From Phaeosaccion multiseriatum (taxonomy: Eukaryota > Ochrophyta, other classes): a DNA stretch of 64,000 nt. Both the position numbers and the translations under genes were made by a program. Below, in pieces: positions 22,347-33,281 of the stretch (its first letter is position 1; every line of letters begins with the position of its first letter). The notes under the pieces are model-generated. The model saw only the letters and a program-made list of their open reading frames with translations. It made no database searches and was not told the DNA's origin. The stretch lies in assembly GCA_965112735.1 (NCBI GenBank), contig OZ218956.1, forward strand, positions 3,720,001-3,784,000. The letters run 5' to 3'.

Positions 22347-23969
22347 CATGCCTGCCTGCCTGCCTGCCTGCGTGCCTGCCTGCCTGCGTGCCTGTCTGCC
22401 TGTCTGTCTGCCTACCTGCCTGTCTGTCTGCCTACCTGCCTGACTGCCTGCCTGCCTGTCTGCCTGCCTGCCTACCTGCCTGTCTGACTGCCTGCTCCCT
22501 CTCTTCGCTAGCCCCTGACACTTGTAACTGACCCAACCCCCCCACACACACGCACACACACGCACACACACACAGAGGTGGGCCCCCTCGTTGAAGGACA
22601 GGGGCGGCTCAGCGTCAGCGTACGCAGTCACCGCCCGAGGGACGACACGTGTCAGTGGGGGAAGCACGTGCTCACACTGAGCGAGGGTAAGCGGCACCGG
22701 CACAGTGAAGGAGGGGGAGGAGGAGAAAAAGGAGGAGGAATGGGAGGAGAAGGAGGGGGGGCGGGAGGAGGAGGAGGAGGAGGAGGAGGAGGAGGAGGAG
22801 GAGGAGGAGGAGGAGGAGGAGGAGGAGGAGGAGGAGGAGGAGGAGGAGGAGGAGGAGGAGGAGGAGGAGGAGGAGGAGGAGGAGGAGGAGGAGGAGGAGG
22901 AGGAGGAGGAGGAGGAGGAGGAGGAGGAGGAGGAGGAGGAGGAGGAGGAGGAGGAGGAGGAGGAGGAGGAGGAGGAGGAGGAGGAGGAGGAGGAGGAGGA
23001 GGAGGAGGAGGAGGAGGAGGAGGAGGAGGAGGAGGAGAGGGAGACGAAGGGGGAGGAGGAGAAAAAGGAGGAGGAGAAGAAGTAGGAGGGGGAGGTGAAG
23101 GGGGAGGAGGGGGAGGAGAAGATGACACGCAGCAGAAGGGAGGCGCTGCTGACGAGAGAAGTGCTCTGCACGCACTGAGAGAGGCTGCCACCGACAGACC
23201 TCGTAAGCTTGAAGAGCTGATTGACACCAAGCGGAGGGTGAGTGGATGCAGCGGATGGCACTGGATGGGGGAGGGGAGGGGAGGGGAGGGGAGACGTTGG
23301 CTTGTTGGGTGGCGCCCCGCCCCTCACAGTCTGATGCACGGCTTTTCATACCGTTTCGACGGTTTCAAATCCATCCCAATCACCAGTCGCACACCCCACT
23401 GCCCATCCACCACCCTCCATGTCATTCATTGACATACAGCTCCTGCTGGCCGCCGCCGGAGAGGAGTGCGCGCTGCAGCTGCTGAGAGAAGCAACCCGAG
23501 GGGGCAAAGGGAAAGTCCCCGGGGGGCGATATGACGACGCCCTCGCCGCGCTCACAGGCCTGGCCACCTTCCCCCGGCAGCTTACGGACACCAAGAGCGG
23601 CTTTGCCGTCCTCAGAGCCACGCAGACCTTCCTCCTCCGCAAGTCGCCTGCGGGTGTGGTGACGTTATGCTTACGGAGGAGCGTTGGGGAGTCGGAGCCG
23701 CTGCTGGCGCTGCTTGCGGGGCTCTATCGGGGGCAGCAGGCGGTGTTGCTGGAGCACTTGGAGAGCGTTCCGGGACTGTTCCATGAGATTGCGGTGCACG
23801 TGGAGGGCAGCAAGGCGGCGCAGGACCTCATGAGGGAGATCAGTGCGGGGGTCAAGCCCTTCTCTCCGGGAGTGTTCGAGCTGTTCAGAGCGCACCGCTT
23901 TGACATGTAAGTGTTCATGCGGGTGGGGTAGGTGGGAGGGGAGTGGCACACACGTATGCACACACGCAT

Positions 23970-24004
<35 letters not shown>

Positions 24005-24767
24005 CGCCCCACGCGCACACGTGCCCACGTACCCACACTCACTCACTCACGTACTCACTCACTCACTCACTCACTCACTCCCACCCACCAACTCACACAC
24101 ACCCCACAGCCCCCTCCTGCGCGGTGTGTGGCGAGCGGACGTGTTGGCGCAAGTCAAGTCGATGGCAGACCAACAGGAGGCCGTGGAGGCCGTCGCCAAG
24201 GCAGATAGCGCCAACTCGCTCATCTTGAGGCGGATACGCAAGCTTCTGGTGTGCCTGTTGCTCTCTCTGTACCCGGGCGCCATGTTCTTCCTCGGGCTAA
24301 CCTTCATGGCCAGGGGCAGCCTGTGCGACGCGCCGCTGGCAGGGCTCATGCTCTCAGATGGCTTTGTGCTGCTGTTGGTGCTCTGGGGGAGCGCCTTCTT
24401 CAGCGAGTTCGCCGCCTTGTGCTGCAGCAGGGCCACTTTCCTCTTCTTCCCCGTCATGGGTGTGTTGCTACTGCTGCACCTCCTCCTGGGCAGCTTCTTC
24501 TTCTACTCCTACGTCACAAGGGATCTCCCCAGCGGCGAGGGGGGAGCCCTATCAGGTGGGGACTGCGATGCGGATGTGGAGGAGGCAGCTCTGGCGCTCG
24601 TTGTGGTGGGGTGGCTTGTGCATGGGGTGCCGCCGCTGCTGTGGCTGAGGCTGAAGTACGCCAAGTGGAGCGGGAGGGGAGTTGTTCCAACGGAGGGGGG
24701 GCGAGGGGGGGTGGTGGCGGTGGCGGAAGGGGAGAGGGGGTCGCGCAGGAAAGGACCAGGAGGATAA
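18284..24767 (+). CDS. Fibronectin-III / C2 / four-TM protein
   Basis: Twelve exons: 18284-18472, 18897-19233, 19625-19760, 19837-19956, 20075-20228, 20486-20641, 20904-21240, 21854-22003, 22576-22686, about 23143-23237, 23440-23906, 24110-24767; about 969 aa. All phases agree, but the acceptor of exon 10 is uncertain because it follows a (GAG)n tract. Residues 64-221 look like fibronectin type III: VTTTSVRLEWDAP and YGYRISM, a Gln-rich insert, then LQPGGRYRFHIAPMS. Residues about 222-400 form beta-rich modules without an assignment. Residues about 411-505 are a C2 domain: LRAADMMGASDPYVRVLVNG, NPVWNSEF, VRDYDVGNP. Its Asp residues in both loops suit Ca2+ binding. A helical region (about 565-795) precedes four TM segments (about 797-935) and a basic Gly-rich tail. 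Probably a membrane protein with a lipid- or Ca2+-responsive cytosolic part; function unknown. Confidence 0.8.
20323..20376. repeat. (GGAA)n in intron 5
   Basis: About thirteen GAAG/GGAA units in the intron between 20228 and 20486 of the FN3-C2 gene. Confidence 0.93.
21625..21841. repeat. (CA)n tract in intron 7 of the FN3-C2 gene
   Basis: CA-rich array with CACTCA and CGCCCA variants. It ends about 12 bases before the exon 8 acceptor (CCCTAG at 21853). The same intron starts with a (GAG)n tract (21247-21288). Confidence 0.9.
22195..22498. repeat. (CTGC)n tetranucleotide array
   Basis: About 300 bases of TGCC/CTGC repeats in intron 8 of the FN3-C2 gene (22004-22575), with CTGT and CTAC variants towards the 3' end. 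Confidence 0.95.
22752..23036. repeat. (GAG)n polypurine tract
   Basis: About 285 bases of GGA triplets on the coding strand in intron 9 of the FN3-C2 gene (22687-about 23142). It is open in all three frames (Gly, Glu, Arg), so intron retention would not introduce an immediate stop, and homopurine DNA of this length can form triplexes. Confidence 0.95.
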
Positions 24768-25494
24768 GCAAGAGCAAGTACCACAAGAAGAGAACCCGGA
24801 AACAGAGTATAGACTAGCAGCTGTCTCTCAGCTATTACGACAAGCAATATATCCTATAGTTGTTCGTCCTTCATTCTTGTTTCAGTTTCACTTTCACTAC
24901 AGTAAGAGCTGGAGTCCTTTTCCTTAACTGGAGAGCGTGTTGACCAAGTTGTGTTAACTGGGGGTTAACAGAAACGGCTCAACTGGAGTGAGTGTGATAG
25001 AAAGGGCTGCGTGATACACTGGAGCTGTCTTTGTATTTGGAGTGAGTAGCACAGTATTGTACAGCTGTAGAGTGCATGCAAAGACTAAAGACTAGAGCAT
25101 CCGGCCAAAGGTCAGGCTCATGGTCTTACCCTCAGCCTGTTCACTTGGAGGTGTTCGTTTGTGCTGTGGCGATGGTGTCGTGTCTTGGTCCTTCGCTCTG
25201 ACTTCGCTCTGACTGGTCGTTTGCTCCACTTGCTTCCTGCCATAACTGAGGAGGGAGGTGGGGGGGCTAACTCCTCAGGGCCCTCTCCCCTCAAGGGCAG
25301 GAAGGAGGACATGAATCAAAACTCTCCATGCCCTCCAAAACGAACGAAAGAACGAACGAACGCACATCCCACAACTTGCACCATGACTGCTGCGCCTTGC
25401 GAAGCGAGACACGAGTGCACACACGAGTGCCTGGAGTACACATGGGATGCCGAGCGCACCCAACTTCCTGCCGAGCGTCATATCATCATCATCA

Positions 25495-25526
<32 letters not shown>

Positions 25527-25900
25527 ATCATCATCCTCACCTCCTCCTCATCATCACCATCATCATCATCATCATCGTCGTCGTCGTCGTTGTCGTCATC
25601 ATCATCCTTACCTTCTCCTCATCATCACCTTTATCATCATCATCATCATCATCATCACCCTCCTCCTCATTCTCCTCCACCTCCTCCTCCTCATGGTCAC
25701 CATCATCATCACTGTTTCGCGAGCCCCTAGCTTGGCTGCATCTCTCTATTGAGCGCACATGAAGACAAAGCATGCCTGCGGTCTCTTCCTTCCTTCCTTC
25801 CTTCCTTCCTTCCTTCCATTTGTACTACCTCGTCCTTGAGGAAGCGTGCAAATCCCAACAAAGTGCTCCCCAAGGACTCACTCCTGAGCTCTCCTGAGCC
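24768..25900. other. Convergent intergenic region with ATC/GTC repeats
   Basis: 1.1 kb between the stops of the FN3-C2 gene (+) and the plastid TPR gene (-). From 24800 to 25400 the sequence is non-repetitive but I see no coding exon. From 25481 to about 25720 it is (ATC)n and (GTC)n with CTC interruptions, and 25788-25819 is (CCTT)n. Confidence 0.55.
25481..25720. repeat. (ATC)n/(GTC)n compound trinucleotide array
   Basis: Alternating blocks of ATC and GTC triplets (about 25481-25537, 25556-25610, 25633-25657) separated by CTC-rich spacers. It reads as poly-His, poly-Ser or poly-Ile depending on frame. No gene signal. Confidence 0.92.
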
Positions 25901-28565
25901 TCAATCCTTTAGTTTTTGTCTGCAGTTGGAGTGTCCGATCTCCGCCTCCCTCCTCATAGCCGGGCTGATGTCCCTCTCCGTCAGGCTCTCTGCCGGCCCA
26001 CACGCCATCGCCCGTTCGAAGTAAGTCCTCGCCGGCCGGATCCTCCCGCACGCGAAGGCCGCCAGACCAGCGTAGTAGTTATTCCGGAGAGAAGTAGGGC
26101 GCGCCTTGAGAGCCTTCTCGAACCGTTCCAGCGCGGTACGGGGGTTGCGCAGGGGCCAAGGGGCGGCCTTTTTTTTCAAGTACCAATACCGTATCAATGT
26201 CGATGTCAATATCAATGTCGAGGAAGAGTCGGGCACCGTGAGATAAAAAGAAAAGTCAGTCAGCAACCGAGGACAAAGAGAGATAGGAAAGGGGCAGCTT
26301 AGTTTAGTCACTTCTCGAGGCAAGTTGCGAACTGTGTCCATTTAAGTTCTCTCATTCAAGCACGCACGCACGCACACTAGCCAACAAGCTCCTGCCTCCC
26401 TCCCTCCCTCCTCTCCTCCCCCCCTCCCTCCCCTCCCCTCCCCTCCCCTCTGCCCCATCCCCACCCCTCCTCCCCCTCCCCCCCGTTCCCTCCGCCCACC
26501 CCCCCACCCAACCACCCCCCCACCCCACCACCCCACCAAACACTTACCAAGTAATAGGCCCCCGAGAAGATCCACGGCACGCCCCCGTCTTGTGTCTCGT
26601 ACTTGCCTGTGAGCACCTTGACAGCGCTCTTGTACGTGTTGGTGTCGCCCGACATGACGGCAGCCACGATGCCTTTGGAGCTCAGTTGGTACATCAGGGC
26701 CTCCGTGTACAGCTGAGGACAAAGGCAGGGAGGGACAGAGCAGTCATATGGGCAGGGGCAGAGCGGTCATATGGGCAGAGGGGCAGAGCAGTCATATGGG
26801 CAGGGACAGAGCGGTCATATGGGCAGGGGCAGAGCAGTCATATGGGCAGCGACAGAGCAGTGATACGGGCAGGGGCAGAGCGGTCATATGGGCAGCGACA
26901 GAGCGGTCATATGGGCAGGGACAGAGCAGTCATATGGGCAGGGGCAGAGCAGGGATACGGGCAGGGGCAGGAGCAGAGAGGACGGAGCTGTGAGCTTTGA
27001 GCTGTGACCTGCAGCCTCTGATCTGCCTATGAGATCCATCACGTGAGCTAACAGGAAGCTCTAATAAACACCTCCATCACCTGAGCTAGGAAGCTCTAAT
27101 AAACACCTCCAGCCTCTGATCTGCCTGTGAGCTTTGAGCTACGACATACCTGCTGGAGGGCCCCGTCCTTGCTCGTGCCCTCGCTGCCGAAGCCTCTCTT
27201 GCGAGCGATGTCGGTGGCCATTTTCATGATGGGTGGGGCACCGCTCTTCCACCGGGCCTTGTTGCCATCCGAGTCGCTCAGGCCTGAGAACAGCAGCGTG
27301 TTACCCTCTGTCTCGATGCGCACCTGAGGGGTGCAGGGGTGCCGCGGGAGAGGGGGGTGGGAGGGGAGGGGAGGGGAGCGGGTAGAGTATGATCGGGGCG
27401 GGGGGGCAGACGGACTTGAGTGACTGCTTCGTTCGTCGGAGGGAGAAGACGGCTTTCAAAGACACAAAAAGCAGAGTCTGTGAGCATGCATGCATCTAAC
27501 CCCACAGCTCTACGCCTCTACCCTCCCCCGCTCTTCCCCTTCCCCTCCTTCTTCTCCCCCTCCCTCCCCTCTCCACCCTCTGCTCTGCTGCCCCACCTTG
27601 GCGAGGAGCGCCTCAGCGGTAGCGGTGAGTGTGTCTGCATCCTTGTCCGGCAGGGGTTGCAGCAGCGCCAGGGCGGCATCCACAGCCTCCAAGTCCCCCT
27701 CCCCTCTGCCTTCGAGAAGGGCCCTCGCCGCCGCCAACGGTGAGGCGCTGTCACTACTAATGCTGCTGTTGTCACTGCTGCTGTCACTGATGCTGTCGTC
27801 GGTACTAGTGGGGGCTGCTACAGTTTCAGCGGCAGCAGCAGCGGCAGCTGCAATATCACCAGCCGCCGCAAGAGCATCAGCCGCAAGAGCGTCAACACCA
27901 ATACCTTCACCCTCAACAACAGACTTGGCAGCAACAGCTGCTCCCGCTACTCCAGCTGCAATAGCATCAGCTGTGTCTGCGTCAAAACCCTGACACAGTG
28001 AAGTAGAAGCGAGTAAGTTAGTTATAGAGAGTCAGTCGACAGCAGGCGATTCACCACTCCGGCCTGTTGTAGCAAAATGGGGGCATTTTGTCCCAGTCAG
28101 CCCATATCGTTGACTAACCTGGTTGGCTGCGTTCAGCCCCCACTCAAACGGCTCATCGTGCATTTCCTTGGTGAAAGTTGCCTTCAGAGGATTTCCCTGT
28201 GGCACACGACATCGGGCAAATGAGTTTTTGCCGTCACAGAGCAGAGCCCCGAGTACTGACTAAGACGACTTTCACGAGAGCCAGGAAGAGGGAGGGGCGT
28301 ACTCACTCACCATCTCCTCCTCAAGGAAGAACTTCTTCCAAGCCTTGAACGAAGGTGTCGTCTCCCCATCCCCTCCGTCTCCAGCCGCTGACCTCAGGAC
28401 GATTCCACATTCACAACCCTCATGTTTCTGCGTTTGCAGCCGCTGCTGCCGCCCTTTTGATGCCTTCGCCGAACCCACCGCGGGCCCAACAGCCGTACCA
28501 GCAGGGCAAAACGCGGCTCCTGGAACCGGGGCGAATGCCAGCAGTACGATGCCCACACTCTTCAT
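25901..28565 (-). CDS. Plastid-targeted TPR-like protein, unknown function
   Basis: Six exons, all phase 0: 28565-28311, 28196-28119, 27989-27597, 27323-27150, 26712-26548, 26167-25901; 443 aa. The start at 28565 gives MKSVGIVLLAFAPVPGAAFC, a signal peptide with a GAA-F cleavage motif typical of heterokont plastid precursors. A more upstream in-frame ATG (28625) would bury it. Exon 3 is Ala/Asp/Ser-rich (low complexity). The last exons carry TPR-like helices: NPRTALERFEKALKARP, then NNYYAGLAAFACGRIRPA and RTYFERAMACGP. The region DGALQQ-LYTEALMYQLSSKG may be another repeat. The acceptor before exon 6 (GAAAAAAAAG|GCC) is weak. No known family is recognised; a stromal scaffold or assembly factor is only a guess. 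It lies downstream of, and parallel to, the RelA/SpoT gene. Confidence 0.72.
26731..26977. repeat. About 23-bp minisatellite in an intron
   Basis: Roughly ten imperfect copies of a unit like CAGAGCGGTCATATGGGCAG with GGGG/CGAC variants, inside intron 4 (27149-26713) of the TPR gene. Immediately upstream on the plus strand are two copies of GAAGCTCTAATAAACACCTC at about 27055 and about 27090, and duplicated CAGCCTCTGATCTGCCT. Confidence 0.92.
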
Positions 28566-29125
28566 CGTTTTGTTTTGATTTCCTTTTTCTCTGACTCCCG
28601 GCCGGGTCTCAGTCGAAGTACACAAGTATGTCAGCGAAATCGACTTCTAACACCATCAACGTGTACAAGAGGGAAGACCGCACGCACCGAGCAGCACCGC
28701 GCCTCTGAGTACGTGTGATGTGATGCAGGTGAAAGTGTTATTCAGTTCGCCTGCCTTTGACTTTCCCGCCTCTCACGAATCTGGCCTATAACCTATCTGT
28801 TTTTAAAAGCATGCCAACTGCTGGGCACGCGCTCCACTCTGGAAGTCTTGCTCTTCGGTCTCTATCCTGATCTGTGATACAATAAAACTGTCTAGCACTA
28901 CGAAGTATTCGCTGTTCAACCCTCCTACCTTCTACTTGTATGTTTACACTGCACCGAAGCACTTCTCTACTAACCTAATGACTTACTCTCTATCCCCAAC
29001 CACTTAAAACTACTTACTTACTGATACGCATCCTTTCCTCCAACACCCCCTACTGTCCCTTCCTGTCTACAAATTATCATACAACAATCCAAACACATTC
29101 CTTCCGGATCTACGGCTCTGTTACC
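28566..29125. promoter_or_regulatory. Intergenic, promoter of the plastid TPR gene
   Basis: 560 bases between parallel minus-strand genes, covering the 3' UTR of the RelA/SpoT gene and the promoter of the TPR gene. Unusually AT-rich and free of simple repeats from 28780 to 29100. No coding exon seen. Confidence 0.4.
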
Positions 29126-32100
29126 TCACGGCCCCAGGCCCAGCAGGGCGGCCAGAGCATCTTTGTGCTCCAACCAACTCTGCAGCACCAGCCACGCTAG
29201 AGCGATGAACGCCACTCTGCCGATGTTGAGCTCCGCGCCCCTGACGCCCATCTGCCGGGGCCCTGACGTGCCCCTCCCCCCCGCGGAAGGATGAGCACCA
29301 GCCCCTGCCCCCTCACTGACGGCGCTGAACAAGCTCCCCTCCTCTCTCCGCTGCCGAGCCCCGACCAAAGCCAAATACACGAGCTCAAGCAGCGTCGCCG
29401 ACAGCACCAGCTGGAACGCACCAGAGACGTTGACATGGGCCAACGCGTCTACCAGGCCCGTGGATACCGCCGCTGCGGGAGAGGCACTGGGCACGACGGG
29501 CAGCAAGGCCTCCACGTACGCCCCGGGGTCCTCCCCGAGGGGGGCAGACCCTCGGCTCGAACTCGCGCCTATCGCGAGCCCTACCACCTCCGCGGCCAGC
29601 CAGCAGAGCAGCCCCACCACGGCGAGGCGAGAGTGCTTCAGCTCCGTCTCTCGGTACCAGATGCGCTCGGACGCTGAAGCAGCGGCCGTTGCTGGTGCCG
29701 CTCCGCTGGCGTGCCTGGGGTCAGGACTGCTGCTCCTCATCCTGCTGCCACTGCGTGTGGTGCTGACAAGCGCTTCCATGTCTTCCTCCACTCCCTCGTC
29801 CTCTTGCCCTCGCTCCCCCTGCTGCTCCACCAGGTTCCAGGGCCACGCAGCTGCAACTGGCGACGCATGCACCCCCACTAGCTGCACGTGCACATTGCCC
29901 AATGAGTTCATACCCATCCTGCCGGCCTCCCCCTCGTCCTCCGCCTCCTCTGCCTCCCCCTCCTCCATCTCCACCACCTCCACCACCACGACCTCCTCCT
30001 CCTCGTCGTCGTCCATGAACATCAACATCTCCTCCTCCTCCACCTCCTCCTCCTCCTCCTCCTGCTGCTGCTGCTCCTCCTTCATCTGCAGCCGCTGCGG
30101 CTCGACGTGGGGCCTGAGCTTCTGCTGCTCCAGCACACCCATTGAGGGGGCTGCCGCTCCTACCGCGAAGGAGGCACTGTCCACGCCGTTACAAGCACCA
30201 TCACCGGTGCCGCCACTACCCACGTCCGTGTACGGCTGCGTGAGGATGCTCACCACGTCTCCGTTCTTTAGTGGGTGGTTGAGACCCACAATGCGGGAGT
30301 TGACCTTGGCGCTGGCCACGCGGCTGAGCACAGGCCGCCCCCGCCCACCCTTCCTCGCGGCCTCCTCCTGCAACATCTCCAACGCGGCGTCTTTGACCGT
30401 ACACGCGGACTGGGGAAGGTCGAGAATCACACCTGCGGAGGTGAACACAAAGCGCCGCCCTAGCACGGAGGCCTCCAGAGACTCGCGGATGGTGCGCGTG
30501 TAGGAGTAGTCTCTGTCTCTGTCTCTGGGCGGCAAGTGCCCAGTTGCTAGTTCCTTCCGCCGCTCCCCGTACTCCTCCTGTGGCCTCGCCCCCCCGCCCT
30601 CCCCCTGCTGCTGGTGCTGTTGGTGCTGCTGGTGCTGCTGGTGCTGTTGGTGGTCCGCGTCAACCTCCTTCTGCACGTCTCTCAGCCAGGGCAGCTCCGT
30701 GTACATGCCGCCGCCCCCTGCCCTCGCCCCTGCCCTCGCCCCCTCCCGCGCAGGCACTCCTCCGGCTGCGCCTCGCTCCACCCAGGACGGGGTGCGGGCC
30801 TGCCTGCCCGCTGCCGCCACCGTAGAGCCACTACCACTACCAGCTCCTGCTCCAACCCCCAAGTCGGGATCGCAGGCATTGGCCACCCCTGTGGACGAGA
30901 TGCGGTCCATCCTGCCCGTGCGTATCTGCACCTCCACCGGATGCCCATTGAGGGACACAGCAGTGTGTAGGCACGTGTATCCGTTGCTCTTGGGGAAGGA
31001 GATGTAGTCCTTCACCCGCGGGGGTGAAATTGGCTTAAGCAGCGCGTGAGCCTTCTCCATGATGCGGTAGCAAAGATCTCTCTCGGTCATGCTCTGCTTC
31101 AGACTGGCCAGGGCGGCTCCCCTGTCAAGGAGTTCTTGTGACTCCATCTCCTCTGAGCCTGCTGCCGCGAGTGTGCGCATGCCCATCGCTTGGTCGCCTT
31201 TCCCAGAGCTCCCCTCCCCCTCCCCCTCCCCCTCCTCCCCTTCGGAGGCGTCAGGCACATCAAAGACAACTCGAAAGGACACGACGTCGTACACTTCGAA
31301 GATTTTGTTTTGGTTCCTCTTCAGAGCGCGCCACACGCCGTACAGGGGTTTGATGTGCGTCTCCACCCGCAGACTCGTCACCCATTGTTGTTGTTGCTGC
31401 TGCTGCTGCTCCGCTAAGAAACCTGCTTCCTCTGCCCCCACCTCCCCTTCCCGCTCAAGTGCCTCTTCCTCAGGGCCGCCCTCCCCTTCCCCTCCCACGG
31501 CACCAGCAAGAGCAGCGGCAGTTGGGGACGGTGCACAGAACGCCGCACGCAACTCGCTCTGCACCCACGCCCTCGTATCCTCTAACACGGCCGAGTTGTG
31601 CTGAGTCATCTCCTCCCTCCTGCTGAGCAGCATGCGGGTGCGTGCGTGCTCCGCCGGGTGCAGCACCTCAAAGCACAGGTCCTCAAGCTCTGTCTTGATG
31701 TTCCACAGCCCGAGGCGGTGCGCGAGAGGCACGAACACGTCCATGGTCTCTCTGGCGATGCTCTGCTGCTTGGCCGGGGGCATTGCCCACAAGGTGCGCA
31801 TGTTGTGCATCCGGTCCGCCAGCTTGACCACCAGCACTCGCCAGTCCTGACTCATGGCGATGAGCATGTGCCGCAGATTCACCACCTGCTTGCTCTCGTC
31901 GGGCAGCGGAATGCGCGCTTTGATGCGTGCGCGGACCTCCTGCTCCGCCTCATCCAAGCCGTCCTGCCCGTTCACGTCCTCGAGACTGAGGTCTATGTCG
32001 CTGGCCGGGCCGTAGATGGCCTCGTCCTGGGCCAGTTTGCTGATCTTGCCAGGAATCTTGGACACTTTGGTCTCGCCCTCCACGATGCGACGCACGGTGG

Positions 32101-33281
32101 TGCCAAACTGAAGGGGAGAGGACACACACATGTACGGCAATCAATCAGCCCCAGGCCACAGGTGGGTGGAGTGGAGAGAGAAAAAAGGGGAAGCTCTACA
32201 GCTCTACGGCTTCGACAAGAGGGGCACTTTTCTCCGACCCCACATGCACGCACACACGCGCCAAGGTTGGCCACCACCACTGCCCCGCCAGTCACCACAC
32301 ACGTGCCCCCCCCCCTCCACGTCCTGGACTCCCCTTCAACCCATCCGCCCACCCCCCTCGCTCCACACACTCTCCAATACCCTGCACACCTGCCCATCCA
32401 CCTCTTCTCGTTAACACCACCCCCTCCTCATTGTAACGCACCTGCCCCTCCACGTCCTCAAACTGAAGCTTTGTGTCCTCGACCGTGTCATGCAGCAGCC
32501 CCGCCACAACGCAGTTACAGTCCATGCCCAGGTCCGCCAGGATGGCCCCCACCGCCACGGGGTGTACGATGAAACTCTCCCCAGAGCGGCGCTTCTGGCC
32601 GCTGTGGGCATGAAACGCCACCTGCAATGCGATGTCCACGCGGTACCTCTCTTCGGCCAGCATGTGCGCGACGTGCGGCTGCAGATACGCGGTGAGGTCT
32701 TCAAGCTCCTGCACGTCTGCGGGGGTCTTGCACCAGCCGAAGGTGGCCGCCAGCGTGGTGAAACCACGCCCCAAGTGTTCTCGCTGCTGCTCTGTGGTGA
32801 GCTCGCTGGGCTCCCACAAGCGTTTCATAGCGCTCACTTGCTCGGACGGTGGCGTTGTGAGCTGGTCCAGCCACTTGCGGATGCCCAGCCCGTCGCCCTC
32901 TTCCTTCTCCTTGCCCTTATTCCACTTCTGGGCGCTGCCCTTGTTATCCGGCCCACCTCCTCCCCCCCTCTTACCTCCACTCCACCCCAACAGCTCCCCA
33001 AACAAGTCGTGCGAAGCGTCTCCGGTACCGCTCACCATCTGCAGAGGCCCCCGCGCTCTCCGCAAGAGCGGTAAATACCTATTTGTAGCTCTTCGCAGCA
33101 TGGGCGACGGAAAATCATCGCTGGTTCTTCTGCCTCTGCTGATACCTTCTCTTGTGCTGCTGCTCCTGCACCCACCCGGCCCCAGAGAGAATGCCGTCGT
33201 CGACGTCGTGGCAGCACTGGCTAAGGAGAGGGCTGTGAGGCAGTAAGAGGACGCGCTCGCCCCTCTTCTCCTCTTGCGCAT
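29126..33281 (-). CDS. RSH: RelA/SpoT homologue, (p)ppGpp synthetase/hydrolase
   Basis: Two exons, 33281-32442 and 32107-29126 (stop TGA), 1273 aa. An in-frame ATG at 33482 would add 67 aa, but the 33281 start gives a signal peptide (SYCLTALSLASAATTSTTAF) with a T-A-F plastid motif. The HD hydrolase domain has RRSGESFIVHPVAVGAIL, HD at about 264-265 (LLHDTVEDT), then KLADRMHNMRTL (375-386). The synthetase domain (about 528-690) has FEVYDVVSFRVVFD, RVKDYISFPKSNGYTCLHT and VEVQIRT. A TGS domain follows at about 830-904. An acidic linker leads to two or three C-terminal TM segments (about 1125-1260). Both catalytic sites look intact, suggesting a bifunctional enzyme making and degrading the stringent-response alarmone, anchored in a plastid membrane. 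The synthetase domain carries a low-complexity insertion (about 565-615) between its two conserved halves. Divergent to serine acetyltransferase. Confidence 0.9.

Noticed and set aside
22188-23349. Long poly-Ser/Pro/Leu minus-strand frames
   Set aside because: Generated by the (CTGC)n and (GAG)n arrays inside introns of the plus-strand FN3-C2 gene.
25161-25762. Several frames with His/Ser/Val runs in 25.2-25.8 kb
   Set aside because: Trinucleotide (ATC)n and (GTC)n arrays; no splice-consistent exon with non-repetitive content found.
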